NCBI GenBank assembly: GCA_035501255.1
Contig: DATJWM010000039.1
Coordinates: forward strand, 24,440-88,439
DNA: 64,000 nt
Reading direction: 5' to 3'
Source: JAFAZI01 sp035501255
GTDB lineage: Bacteria; Actinomycetota; Actinomycetes; JAFAQI01
In this document: positions 33,236-42,295 of the stretch, piece by piece
Position numbering within the stretch: position 1 is the first letter of the stretch
Layout: the number at the start of each line of letters is the position of its first letter
Made by a program: the position numbers and the translations under genes
Notes under the pieces: generated by a model
The model's database searches: none
What the model was told of the DNA's origin: nothing
What the model saw: the letters and a program-made list of their open reading frames with translations, nothing else

Positions 33236-35767
33236 ATGTTCGAGAGGTTTACGGACCGCGCGAGGCGGGTTGTCGTCCTGGCACAGGAAGAGGCCAGGAT
33301 GCTCAACCACAACTACATTGGCACCGAGCACATCCTGCTCGGGCTGATTCACGAGGGTGAGGGCGTCGCCGCCAAGGCTCTCGAGTCGTTGGGCATCTCG
33401 CTCGAAGGGGTGCGCCAGCAGGTCGAGGAGATCATCGGACAGGGCCAGCAGGCGCCCAGCGGACACATTCCGTTTACGCCGCGAGCGAAGAAGGTGCTCG
33501 AGCTCAGCCTGCGCGAGGCACTGCAACTCGGCCACAACTACATCGGCACCGAGCACATCCTGCTCGGCCTGATCCGCGAGGGCGAGGGCGTCGCCGCGCA
33601 GGTGCTCGTCAAGCTCGGCGCTGACCTCAACCGGGTGCGCCAGCAGGTCATCCAGCTGTTGTCGGGCTACCAGGGCAAGGAGCCGGCGGCGGCCGGCGCC
33701 GTCGGCGAAGGAGCCCCCAGCACCAGCCTGGTGCTCGACCAGTTCGGGCGTAATCTCACCCAGGCCGCGCGGGAGGGCAAGCTCGACCCGGTCATCGGGC
33801 GAGAAAAGGAAATCGAGCGGGTCATGCAGGTCCTTTCCCGCCGGACCAAGAACAACCCGGTCCTTATCGGCGAGCCCGGCGTCGGCAAGACTGCGGTCGT
33901 CGAAGGTCTCGCCCAGGCCATCGTGAAAGGCGAGGTTCCGGAAAACCTCAAAGACAAGCAGCTGTACACCCTCGACCTCGGCGCGCTGGTTGCGGGCAGC
34001 CGTTATCGCGGCGATTTCGAGGAGCGGTTGAAGAAGGTCCTCAAGGAGATTCGCACCCGAGGCGACATCATCTTGTTCATCGACGAGATCCACACGCTGG
34101 TCGGCGCGGGTGCTGCCGAGGGTGCCATTGACGCGGCAAGCATCCTCAAGCCGATGCTTGCGCGCGGTGAGCTTCAGACGATCGGCGCGACCACCGTAGA
34201 TGAGTACCGCAAGCACCTCGAGAAGGACGCCGCCCTCGAGCGCCGCTTCCAGCCGATCCAGGTTGGCGAGCCCTCGCTCGCGCACACGATCGAGATCCTC
34301 AAGGGGCTGCGCGATCGGTACGAGGCGCACCACCGGGTCTCGATCACCGACACAGCGCTCGTTGCGGCCGCGACTCTCGCCGATCGCTACATCTCCGACC
34401 GGTTCCTGCCGGACAAGGCGATCGACCTGATCGACGAGGCCGGCTCGCGGATGCGGATCCGCCGGATGACCGCACCCCCGGACCTGCGCGAGTTCGACGA
34501 GCGCATTGCCGCGGTCCGCCGCGAGAAGGAAAGCGCGATCGACGCGCAGGACTTCGAGAAGGCGGCGTCGCTGCGCGACAAAGAAAAGACGCTTCTCGCC
34601 CAGAAGGCCGACCGCGAGCGCGAGTGGAAGGCCGGCGACATGGATGTCGTCGCCGAGGTGACCGACGAGGAGATCGCGGAGGTCCTCGCGACCTGGACCG
34701 GGATTCCGGTCTTCAAGTTGACCGAGGAGGAGACCTCCCGGCTGCTGCGGATGGAAGAGGAACTGCACCGCCGGGTGATCGGCCAGGAGCAGGCGGTGAA
34801 GGCGGTCTCGCAGGCCATCCGTCGCACCCGGGCAGGGCTGAAGGACCCGAAGCGCCCAGGTGGCTCGTTCATCTTCGCCGGTCCGTCCGGCGTCGGGAAG
34901 ACCGAGCTCTCCAAGACGCTCGCGGAGTTCTTGTTCGGCGATGAGGACGCGCTGATCCAGCTCGACATGAGCGAGTTCATGGAAAAGCACAGCGTGTCGC
35001 GGCTCGTCGGCTCACCTCCGGGCTACGTCGGCTACGAAGAGGGTGGCCAGCTGACCGAGCGGGTCCGCCGCAAGCCGTTCTCGGTCGTGCTGTTCGACGA
35101 AGTCGAAAAGGCGCACCCGGACGTGTTCAACACCTTGCTTCAGGTTCTCGAAGACGGGCGACTGACCGACAGTCAGGGTCGAACGGTCGACTTCAAGAAC
35201 ACCGTGATCATCATGACGACGAACCTCGGCACCCGCGACATCGCCAAGGGGCTCAACCTCGGGTTCCACGGTGGGGATCACGAGGCGAACAACTACGAGC
35301 GGATGAAGCAGAAGGTCAACGAAGAGCTCAAGACGCACTTCCGGCCGGAATTCCTCAACCGGGTCGACGACACGATCGTGTTCCACCAGCTCGGCGAGGA
35401 CGACATCGTCACGATTGTCGACCTGATGATCGGCCGGGTCGACGCGGCGATGAAGAACCGCGACATGGCGATCGAGCTGACGTCGGACGCCAAGCGGTTG
35501 CTGGCTCGCAAGGGCTACGACCCGGTGCTCGGTGCGCGGCCACTGCGCCGTACGATCCAGCGCGAGATCGAGGACGTGCTGTCCGAGAAGATCCTCTACG
35601 GCGAGCTGACCGCCGGGCAGATCGTGGTCGTCGACACCGAGTCCGACGATGACGGTGAGCGGTTTACCTTCCGGGGTGAGGTCAAGCCGGTCGCACCGGA
35701 CCTGCCGCCGGTCGAGACGGTGGCGCCGGGCGGTGGCTCGGACGCTGGGGAGCCGACGGAGTCCTGA
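33236..35767 (+). CDS. clpC: ATP-dependent Clp protease ATP-binding subunit ClpC
   Basis: HSP100 unfoldase feeding ClpP. Two Clp_N repeats (each with NYIGTEHILLGLI) span residues ~1-150. AAA domain 1 has GEPGVGKTAVVEG, a UVR coiled-coil middle domain follows (DAQDFEKAASLRDKEK), and AAA domain 2 has GPSGVGKTELSKT. A C-terminal D2 region ends in an acidic tail. At 843 residues it matches ClpC1 of mycobacteria. It ends 11 bases before the convergent phosphodiesterase gene. Confidence 0.98.
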   Translation: MFERFTDRARRVVVLAQEEARMLNHNYIGTEHILLGLIHEGEGVAAKALESLGISLEGVRQQVEEIIGQGQQAPSGHIPFTPRAKKVLELSLREALQLGHNYIGTEHILLGLIREGEGVAAQVLVKLGADLNRVRQQVIQLLSGYQGKEPAAAGAVGEGAPSTSLVLDQFGRNLTQAAREGKLDPVIGREKEIERVMQVLSRRTKNNPVLIGEPGVGKTAVVEGLAQAIVKGEVPENLKDKQLYTLDLGALVAGSRYRGDFEERLKKVLKEIRTRGDIILFIDEIHTLVGAGAAEGAIDAASILKPMLARGELQTIGATTVDEYRKHLEKDAALERRFQPIQVGEPSLAHTIEILKGLRDRYEAHHRVSITDTALVAAATLADRYISDRFLPDKAIDLIDEAGSRMRIRRMTAPPDLREFDERIAAVRREKESAIDAQDFEKAASLRDKEKTLLAQKADREREWKAGDMDVVAEVTDEEIAEVLATWTGIPVFKLTEEETSRLLRMEEELHRRVIGQEQAVKAVSQAIRRTRAGLKDPKRPGGSFIFAGPSGVGKTELSKTLAEFLFGDEDALIQLDMSEFMEKHSVSRLVGSPPGYVGYEEGGQLTERVRRKPFSVVLFDEVEKAHPDVFNTLLQVLEDGRLTDSQGRTVDFKNTVIIMTTNLGTRDIAKGLNLGFHGGDHEANNYERMKQKVNEELKTHFRPEFLNRVDDTIVFHQLGEDDIVTIVDLMIGRVDAAMKNRDMAIELTSDAKRLLARKGYDPVLGARPLRRTIQREIEDVLSEKILYGELTAGQIVVVDTESDDDGERFTFRGEVKPVAPDLPPVETVAPGGGSDAGEPTES

Positions 35768-35778
35768 GCGCGGGGGGC

Positions 35779-36438
35779 CTAGCGGGTCGCGAGAAGGGGC
35801 GCGACCCGGTCGCTGAACACGGCGTCAAGCCCGATTCGCGCGCATCGATCGAGCGATAGCCGGCGTTGTGCGTCGTAACCGAAGGCGAGCATGCCGAGTG
35901 CGTGCGTTTCCGCGACCAGCGCGCGGCTCCACCACAGCCACCGCGCGTTGAGCGCCTCCACGCCCGCCGCGCGCGCCTGCGCCACGACGGCTTGCCGCCG
36001 AGGTGAGCGCAGCACGTTCCCCCGGATGGTCACCGCGCGATGGGCGCCGCCAAGTTCCAGCGGCGTCGGCGCCGAGGACGCGGGCTCGACCAGCCACAGC
36101 CGATTGCTCGCCTCGAATCGCCGCGCCACGTTGACGATCGCGGTCGCGACCGCGGTGTCCTTCACATCGATCGCCAGGTCGAAATCGGTTCCGCACCGCT
36201 CGTAGAGGTCGTCCAGCGTCGGCATGTACGCCGGAAGCCGATCCCGGGGGAGCCCCGCGATCGGCTCGCGAGTGCCGGGCAGCACGCCGTCGTGGTCGAG
36301 GATCACCGCCCCGTCGAGGCTTCGCCAGGCGTCGGTCTCCAGACCGGTAGCGCCCATCGCGAGGGCCGCGGCGAACGTGTCGAGGGTGTTGGCCTGACCG
36401 TGCGCGCCGCCTCGGTGGGCGAATCGGTATCGGATCAC
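35779..36438 (-). CDS. Glycerophosphodiester phosphodiesterase family protein
   Basis: A 219-residue TIM-barrel protein, predicted to cleave glycerophosphodiesters to glycerol-3-phosphate. It has HRGG at the N terminus, GLETDAW (metal-binding Glu and Asp) and DHDG. The usual PENT motif is read as QANT, so one acidic residue of the canonical pattern is missing and activity may differ. No signal peptide, so cytoplasmic. The ATG overlaps the mutY stop by four bases. Confidence 0.82.
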   Translation of the reverse strand: MIRYRFAHRGGAHGQANTLDTFAAALAMGATGLETDAWRSLDGAVILDHDGVLPGTREPIAGLPRDRLPAYMPTLDDLYERCGTDFDLAIDVKDTAVATAIVNVARRFEASNRLWLVEPASSAPTPLELGGAHRAVTIRGNVLRSPRRQAVVAQARAAGVEALNARWLWWSRALVAETHALGMLAFGYDAQRRLSLDRCARIGLDAVFSDRVAPLLATR

Positions 36439-37304
36439 GCGGGCAGCCGGTAACGCCCGTCGGCGAGCACCTGTACGAGGCCGTCAGCGACGAGCGTCGT
36501 GAGGGCTCGGTCGCGCTGGACGTCGTCGTCCCAGGCCGTGTCCAGCACCTGCGGATCGATCGCGGCGTCGGCATCGCGAACCAGGGCGAGCAACAAACCG
36601 CGCACGTGTCGATCGGTTCCGACGTAGGTCTGGGTGCGGCGCGAGGGCGGTCCGGGCGGCCGTCCGGCGTGCTCCCACGCGCACGACCCGCGCACCGGAC
36701 ATGCCTCGCAGCGCGGGTTTCGCGCGGTGCAGACGATCGCGCCGAGTTCCATCACTGCGACGCTGTGCCGAGCGGGCGTTACCTTCGGCAGCTGGGCGAT
36801 GGCCTCGTCGTACTCGGCCCGAGTGGGCGAGGATCCCTGGGCGTCGGCCACCCCGCGCAGGTAGCGCGCATGAACCCGGCGCACGTTCGTGTCCAACACC
36901 GCGGTTGGGGCTCCGAAAGCGAAGGCCGCCACCGCAGCCGCCGTGTAGCCTCCCACCCCCGGAAGCGCCAGCAGGTCGTCGTAGTCGCACGGGACCGCGC
37001 CCCCGTGCTGCGCCACGATCACCGACGCACTCTCGTGCAGGCGCAGTGCCCGGCGCGGGTACCCGAGGCGACCCCACATCCGGACCGCCTCCCCGGCCGG
37101 TTCAGCCGCGAGCGCGGCGGGGTCGGGCCAGCGTTGCATCCAGGCTTGCCAGCTCGCAATCACCCGGGCCACGGGCGTCTGCGCAAGCATGACCTCGCTC
37201 ACCAGAACGCCCCAGGGGCTGACGTCGGGCTCGCGCCACGGAAGGTCGCGGGCGTTCGCGTCGTACCACTCGGTGACGCGTGCGGAGAAGGACTCGTCGG
37301 TCAT
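36435..37304 (-). CDS. mutY: A/G-specific adenine glycosylase
   Basis: Base-excision enzyme removing adenine mispaired with 8-oxoguanine. The catalytic Glu is in SEVMLAQTPV, the helix-hairpin-helix is LPGVGGYTAAAV and the catalytic Asp is in VLDTNVRRV. The [4Fe-4S] ligands follow the C-x6-C-x2-C-x5-C pattern starting at CTARNPRCEAC. At 289 residues it lacks the full C-terminal Nudix-like 8-oxoG-recognition domain, as is usual in actinobacteria. Confidence 0.94.
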   Translation of the reverse strand: MTDESFSARVTEWYDANARDLPWREPDVSPWGVLVSEVMLAQTPVARVIASWQAWMQRWPDPAALAAEPAGEAVRMWGRLGYPRRALRLHESASVIVAQHGGAVPCDYDDLLALPGVGGYTAAAVAAFAFGAPTAVLDTNVRRVHARYLRGVADAQGSSPTRAEYDEAIAQLPKVTPARHSVAVMELGAIVCTARNPRCEACPVRGSCAWEHAGRPPGPPSRRTQTYVGTDRHVRGLLLALVRDADAAIDPQVLDTAWDDDVQRDRALTTLVADGLVQVLADGRYRLPA

Positions 37305-37354
37305 GACGCAGGCAGAGTCTCACGCGGCTCCCTCCTGGTGCCCACTCCGCCCCC

Positions 37355-37360
37355 TACGAT
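37355..37360 (+). promoter_or_regulatory. -10 box TACGAT, leaderless promoter
   Basis: TACGAT lies 8 bases before the ATG at 37369. Confidence 0.45.
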
Positions 37361-37368
37361 CGATCGTG

Positions 37369-37962
37369 ATGAGCACCTTGCTGCACCCGGTTGGCCCGCG
37401 GGGGCCGGGCGTGTACTGGCTTCGTCGCGGCGTGCTTCTTGCCGCGATCCTTGCGGTCATCCTGGTGCTCGCGACCCAATGTGGCGGTGGCGGCGGAGGG
37501 AAGCCAACGGCGGACAAGACGCCGAGCCCGAGCTCCTCGCCCAGCTCGAGCCCCACCACCCCTGCTGCGGTCGTCGCCTGCGACCCGGACACCCTGACGT
37601 TGACCCTGTCCACCGATCTGTCGCAGTACACCGTCGGGCAGAGCCCGCAGCTGATCGGCGTGGTGCGCAACACCGGCGATGCCACCTGCACGTTTGCGAG
37701 CTCTCCGGCCAACGAGATCTGGACCATCACGTCCGGCTCGGACAAGATCTGGACGACGAAGGGCTGCACGGACTCCACGGTCACCAAGACGGTCAAGATC
37801 AAGCCTGGGTCCACCAAAAAGATCACCACGGTGTGGGACGGTCATCGACTGGACACCGGCTGCACCGAGGGTGCCGTCGCGCAGCCCGGTGAGTACGTTC
37901 TGCGCGCGAAGTTGAACGGGATTGCCGGCAAGGCGGCGATCTTCCACATCGCCTCGACCTGA
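37369..37962 (+). CDS. Membrane-anchored extracytoplasmic protein, BsuPI-like fold possible
   Basis: A 197-residue protein with one N-terminal helix (GVLLAAILAVILVLAT), a Ser/Pro/Thr linker and an exported domain with four conserved-looking cysteines. The pattern YTVGQSPQLIGVVRNTGDATC ... IKPGSTKKITTVWDG ... PGEYVLRAKLNG resembles the proteinase-inhibitor-like BsuPI sandwich fold. The match is by eye only. It is divergent from mutY. Its function is unknown. Confidence 0.68.
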   Translation: MSTLLHPVGPRGPGVYWLRRGVLLAAILAVILVLATQCGGGGGGKPTADKTPSPSSSPSSSPTTPAAVVACDPDTLTLTLSTDLSQYTVGQSPQLIGVVRNTGDATCTFASSPANEIWTITSGSDKIWTTKGCTDSTVTKTVKIKPGSTKKITTVWDGHRLDTGCTEGAVAQPGEYVLRAKLNGIAGKAAIFHIAST

Positions 37963-38050
37963 CCTCTCGGCCGGAACGGACCCCCGCGAACCGGGCCAAT
38001 TCCGAATCGGATCGGGCCAAACGGCCGCATTCCTGGCGCGTTCGCATCCT

Positions 38051-38077
38051 TAAGCAAACGGGTGAACGCGACGACAT
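38051..38077 (+). promoter_or_regulatory. Candidate sigma-28 (FliA/WhiG-type) promoter of the che operon
   Basis: TAAG (38051-38054), exactly 15 bases, then GACGACAT (38070-38077). Compare the motility sigma consensus TAAA-N15-GCCGATAA: three of four and five of eight matches. The cheB GTG lies 8 bases downstream, so the transcript would be leaderless. Confidence 0.35.
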
Positions 38078-38084
38078 GTCCTAG

Positions 38085-39257
38085 GTGAGCGCCCAGCCGG
38101 AGAGTGCGTCTCCGGTCACCGTCGTCGTTGTTGACGACTCGGCAACGCAGCGACGGTTCATCCGGGGCGCCGTTGCCGCCGATCCCATGCTCGAAGTCGT
38201 CGGCGAGGCTCGGACCGGCCGGGACGCGATCGCCCTCGTCGAACGGCACCGGCCGACCGTCGTGCTCATGGACCTTCACCTGCCCGTGATGAACGGCATC
38301 CAGGCGATCGAGCGGATCATGGCGCTGCGGCCCACCCCGATCGTGGTCTACTCCTCGTTTGTCGACGGTGAGGATCGCGCGAACGCGGAATCGGCCTACG
38401 CTGCCGGCGCCGTCGATGTCATGGCGAAGCCGGGAACGAACGACAGCGGACGACTCGAGGAGTACGCCGAGGCGTTACGGCAGCGGCTGCGGGTCGCGGG
38501 CCGCGTCCGGGTGATCACCCACCCGCGCGGGCGCCTCGGCGGCTCGAGTTCATCCCTGACGACGATGCGCCTCGGCATGGTCGCTCAGATGCCCGCGACT
38601 ACCGGCTCGACCGTGACCTGCGAACCCAGCGCCGAGCTAATCGCGAGCCTGGAGGCGCGCGAGGTGAAGCTGCTCGCCATCGGCGCGTCGACCGGCGGGC
38701 CGCAAGCGCTCGCCGCCGTCCTCGCCGGGCTTCCTGAACGCACGACCATCCCCATCCTCGTGGTCCAGCACATGGCGGACGGCTTCATGGAGGGCCTCGC
38801 GGAGTGGCTGAATGACGTGTGCCCACTTCCGGTTGCGCTGGCCGTCGACGGCCGCAGGCTGGTGCCGGGCACCGTCGCGCTCGCCCCGAGCGGCCAGAAC
38901 CTCATCGTTCACGACCGCTACCGGGTCACGATGCGCGAACCCGACCCGGGCCAATACCACGTGCCCGGGATCGACACGACGTTCACCTCCGTGGCCGACG
39001 CCTACCGTTCCACCTCGGTCGGCGTGCTGCTCACCGGAATGGGTCGCGATGGTGCGGCCGGCCTCAAACGGATCCGCGACGAAGGCGGACTGACGATCGG
39101 CCAGGACGAGTCGACGAGCACGGTCTACGGCATGCCCGCTGCGGCCATGTCCGCCGACGCCGTTGACATCCAGCTGCCCTTGCCGGAGATCTGTACGGCG
39201 ATCCACCACCTGCTCGCCACCTCGCCGCCGGTGGACCCGAGCGGAGCCGCACCATGA
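38085..39257 (+). CDS. cheB: Chemotaxis response regulator protein-glutamate methylesterase
   Basis: Removes methyl groups from chemoreceptor glutamates. Receiver domain residues ~6-125 carry VVVVDDSATQRR and the phospho-acceptor region VVLMDLHLPVMNG. The C-terminal esterase has the nucleophile in IGASTGGPQAL, then VVQHMADGFM, and the aspartate region GVLLTGMGRDGAAG. It is full length at 390 residues. No Shine-Dalgarno precedes the GTG. The stop overlaps cheR by four bases. Confidence 0.95.
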   Translation: MSAQPESASPVTVVVVDDSATQRRFIRGAVAADPMLEVVGEARTGRDAIALVERHRPTVVLMDLHLPVMNGIQAIERIMALRPTPIVVYSSFVDGEDRANAESAYAAGAVDVMAKPGTNDSGRLEEYAEALRQRLRVAGRVRVITHPRGRLGGSSSSLTTMRLGMVAQMPATTGSTVTCEPSAELIASLEAREVKLLAIGASTGGPQALAAVLAGLPERTTIPILVVQHMADGFMEGLAEWLNDVCPLPVALAVDGRRLVPGTVALAPSGQNLIVHDRYRVTMREPDPGQYHVPGIDTTFTSVADAYRSTSVGVLLTGMGRDGAAGLKRIRDEGGLTIGQDESTSTVYGMPAAAMSADAVDIQLPLPEICTAIHHLLATSPPVDPSGAAP

Positions 39258-40732
39258 AGCGGATCGCGCTCACGGACCACGAGTTCGCGACGGTCGCGAG
39301 CCTGCTGCACGACGCCGCCGGACTGACCTTCGACGACTCCCGCCGGGACTCGCTGGGCTACTCGATCGGTGAGCGGATGGCCGCGCACAAGATCCCGGAC
39401 GTCAAGTCCTACCTCGAGATGCTCCTGGGGTCGGGCGGTGACTCGGAGCGCCAGGCGCTCCTCGACGAGGTCACGATCCCGGAGACCCACTTCTTCCGGA
39501 ACCCGCCTCAGGTGCGGGCGCTTCGCAAGCACGTACTGCCCGAGCTCCTCCGCCAAGCCTCCCAGTCCAAGCGGCTTCGGATCTGGAGTGCAGGGTGCTC
39601 GACCGGCGAGGAGGCGTACACCGTCGCGATCCTGGTCCGCGAACTGCTGCCACAGAGTGTCGATTGGGATGTGAAGATCGTCGCGACCGACGTCTCGACC
39701 CGCGCGCTCACCGCCGCGGGCAACGCGCACTACGGCGAGCGGGCGTTCGTCATGACCGAGCCGCTCGATCTTGCCCGCTGGTTTGTGCTCGACACGACCA
39801 CCGGATCGTGGGTGGTGCGGGACGAGGTGCGCAGCCTGGTCGAGTTCCAGCATCACAACCTGGTGACCGATCCGCCGCCGTTCGACGACGAGCAGGTGGA
39901 CCTGATCCTGTGCCGCAACGTCACGATCTACTTCGACCGGGAGACCACCCGCCGGCTCATGATGCGCCTGCACAGTCGGCTCCGCGACGGTGGATACCTC
40001 TTCCTCGGTCACGCCGAGACGTTGTGGCAGATCAGCGACGACTTCTCGCTGGTTTCCCTCGGCGACGCGTTTGTGTACCGGCGGCTCGACCAGCGAACGG
40101 AGCCCGACAGCGAGCCGGCGTACCGACGGGTGTTGCCGGACCGGCGTACCGAGGACGAGCCTCGCCCGACCCGAGCGGATCGGCGGCGTGGCTACAACGA
40201 CCGGCGCGGACGGGCGGGCGACACGGTCGTCGAGGTTCCCAAGCTGCCGCGCCTGGTGACGCCGGCGATGCCGGACGTCGGCGAGCCCGAGCCCGTCCCC
40301 GCGGGGCCGGCCCCGGATCCACTCGATGCGGTCCGGGTCGCGATCGCCGACGGGCGGTACGCCGAGGCGGCCGACATCGCCGGAGAGGTGACCGCCGCCA
40401 CCCCGTTGTGGGCCCAGGCCCACTACCTGCAGGGGGTGGCGCTCACGAACCTGGGCCGCGACGAGGAAGCGCTCGTGGTCTTGCGCAAGACCGTGTATCT
40501 CGACCCCGAACACGGACTTGCCCACTTCATGCTCGGTGGCGCGCTCGAGCGCAGCGGCGAGCTCGTGGCGGCATCGCGTTCCTATCGGGCCGCGGCCGCA
40601 ACGCTCGGGCGCCGCCCGCTGGACGGGGTCGCGACCGAACTCGGAGGTCGAAGCGTCGCGGAACTCGCGGCGTTGTGCATGCAACTAGCGCAACGGGCTG
40701 ACCATGCCTCGCGCGCGGAAGGGGGGGTCTGA
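39254..40732 (+). CDS. cheR: Chemotaxis methyltransferase CheR with C-terminal TPR region
   Basis: Methylates receptor glutamates using SAM. The CheR domain (residues ~1-280) has the TIPETHFFRNP motif, SAM site IWSAGCSTGEEAYT and CRNVTIYFD. A charged linker rich in Arg and Pro follows. Residues ~355-480 contain tetratricopeptide-like repeats (AQAHYLQGVALTNLGRDEEA). CheR-TPR proteins are known from other bacteria and often serve alternative chemosensory systems. Coupled to cheB and cheW. Confidence 0.94.
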   Translation: MKRIALTDHEFATVASLLHDAAGLTFDDSRRDSLGYSIGERMAAHKIPDVKSYLEMLLGSGGDSERQALLDEVTIPETHFFRNPPQVRALRKHVLPELLRQASQSKRLRIWSAGCSTGEEAYTVAILVRELLPQSVDWDVKIVATDVSTRALTAAGNAHYGERAFVMTEPLDLARWFVLDTTTGSWVVRDEVRSLVEFQHHNLVTDPPPFDDEQVDLILCRNVTIYFDRETTRRLMMRLHSRLRDGGYLFLGHAETLWQISDDFSLVSLGDAFVYRRLDQRTEPDSEPAYRRVLPDRRTEDEPRPTRADRRRGYNDRRGRAGDTVVEVPKLPRLVTPAMPDVGEPEPVPAGPAPDPLDAVRVAIADGRYAEAADIAGEVTAATPLWAQAHYLQGVALTNLGRDEEALVVLRKTVYLDPEHGLAHFMLGGALERSGELVAASRSYRAAAATLGRRPLDGVATELGGRSVAELAALCMQLAQRADHASRAEGGV

Positions 40733-41178
40733 TGATTCCCGGATACGTCATGTTCCGCCTGGGTGCTCGGACGTTCGCCCTCGAGCTGACCGAGGTCCGC
40801 GAGATCGTCCGGCTGGAAGGACTCGAGCACCTTCCCGGCACGGTCGCACCGATGGCGGGGGTGATCGAGCTGCGCGGCAACCCGTTGCCGGTGCTCGACG
40901 TTCGCGCCGGCGATGCCTGCGATGGCGGCGACGTGCTCGTCATGGAGTTGGACGGGGACCCGGTCGGAGTTGCCGTCGACCAGGTGCTCGCGGTGCTCTC
41001 GGGCGCGGAGCTCCCCGCGGCGGAGGAGCCGCCGGCCAAGTCGCTTCCGGCGTACGTCATCGGGGTACGACGCAGCGCGTCCGGCCCGGTCCTGCTGGTC
41101 GACTTTCGCAAGCTGCTTGACGTCGCGGCCGAAGGCTGGGCCGAGCAGTTGCTCGACGGAACCCTCGCCGCGGTCTGA
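40732..41178 (+). CDS. cheW: CheW-like chemosensory adaptor
   Basis: A 148-residue CheW-domain protein, normally bridging receptors and CheA. It has the beta-barrel pattern YVMFRLGARTFALELTEVRE, then GVIELRGNPLPVLDVR and PVLLVDFRKLL. The ATG overlaps the cheR stop by one base (TGATG). No CheA, CheY or methyl-accepting protein is encoded in the window, so the partners must lie elsewhere. Confidence 0.9.
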   Translation: MIPGYVMFRLGARTFALELTEVREIVRLEGLEHLPGTVAPMAGVIELRGNPLPVLDVRAGDACDGGDVLVMELDGDPVGVAVDQVLAVLSGAELPAAEEPPAKSLPAYVIGVRRSASGPVLLVDFRKLLDVAAEGWAEQLLDGTLAAV

Positions 41179-41189
41179 GCGTCGGCGGT

Positions 41190-42281
41190 CTAGACGTAAC
41201 GTTCGAGGATCGAGGACTCGGCGAGCCGCGACAGCCCTTCGCGTACCGATCGCGCCCTGGCCTCGCCGACTCCTTCGACGAGCTGTAGGTCGTCGATCGT
41301 CGCCGCCAGGAGCTTCTGCAGACCCCCGAAGTGCTCGACCAGCCGGTCGACGATCGCCGGCGGCAGTCTGGGCACGCGGGCGAGCAGGCGGTAGCCGCGG
41401 GGGGACACTGCGGTGTCGAGGATCTCCGCGGCCGTCCCGAAGCCGCACACTCTCGCGATCGCCGCGAAGTCGAGCAGGTCGGTGGCTGAGAGGTCGTCGA
41501 GCTGGGAGAGCACGTCGGCGACCGAGCGTGCCTTGCGGCCCTGCGGTCCCGGCAGGTAGTCGCGGATGACCAGCTCGCGTTCCTGGGTGACACCGGCCAT
41601 CAGCTCCTCGAGCTGGAGGGAGAGCAGCCGGCCGTCCGTGCCGAGCTCGACGAGGTAGCCCTCGATCTCCGAGGCGATCCGCAGCACCATCTCGAGGCGT
41701 TGAATGACGGCGACCATGTCCCGGACGCTCACGAGATCCTCGATCTCGAGCGCCGACAGCGTCCCGTTCACCTCGTCGAGGCGCAGCTTGTATCGCTCGA
41801 GCGTCGCGAGCGCCTGGTTGGCCCGGGACAGGATCTCGGCGGAGTTGTCCAGGACGTAGCGACGACCTTCGATGTACATCGCAATGATTCGCATCGACTT
41901 GCTGACGCTGATCACCGGGTATCCGGTCTGCTTCGCGACTCGCTCTGCGGTGCGGTGGCGAGTGCCGGACTCGTCGGTGGGGATGGAGGGGTCCGGAACG
42001 AGATGCGTCGCGGCGTAGACGATCTTGCCGAGGTTGTCGTCGAGGACGACGGCACCGTCCATCTTCGCGAGCTCGCGCAGCCTGGTCGAGGAGAACTCGA
42101 CGTCCAGCGGGAATCCGCCGCTGCACAACGCCTCGACACCCTTGTTGAAGCCCAGGACGATGAGCGCGCCGGTGTCACCGCGCAGGATGCGCTCGAGCCC
42201 GTCGCGCAACTGCGTCCCCGGAGCGATCTGGGCGAGCGTGGCGCGGAACAACTCGCCCTCGGGGCGATCAGCAGGTGCCAC
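41190..42281 (-). CDS. disA: DNA integrity scanning protein DisA (diadenylate cyclase)
   Basis: Makes c-di-AMP from two ATP and scans DNA for damage. The DAC domain has MDGAVVLDD and SGTRHRTAERVAKQTG, the two catalytic motifs. A long helical spine and a C-terminal helix-hairpin-helix region (LVEGVGEARARSVREGLSRL) bind branched DNA. At 363 residues it has normal length. It starts 14 bases after the radA stop with GAGGAG before the GTG, the usual radA-disA operon. Confidence 0.97.
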   Translation of the reverse strand: MAPADRPEGELFRATLAQIAPGTQLRDGLERILRGDTGALIVLGFNKGVEALCSGGFPLDVEFSSTRLRELAKMDGAVVLDDNLGKIVYAATHLVPDPSIPTDESGTRHRTAERVAKQTGYPVISVSKSMRIIAMYIEGRRYVLDNSAEILSRANQALATLERYKLRLDEVNGTLSALEIEDLVSVRDMVAVIQRLEMVLRIASEIEGYLVELGTDGRLLSLQLEELMAGVTQERELVIRDYLPGPQGRKARSVADVLSQLDDLSATDLLDFAAIARVCGFGTAAEILDTAVSPRGYRLLARVPRLPPAIVDRLVEHFGGLQKLLAATIDDLQLVEGVGEARARSVREGLSRLAESSILERYV

Positions 42282-42295
42282 CGGACTCCTCGCGC

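Noticed and set aside
32771..34990. 739-codon minus-strand frame opposite clpC and lsr2
   Set aside because: Shadow frame of ClpC, with repetitive Leu/Asp/Glu composition typical of antisense reading.
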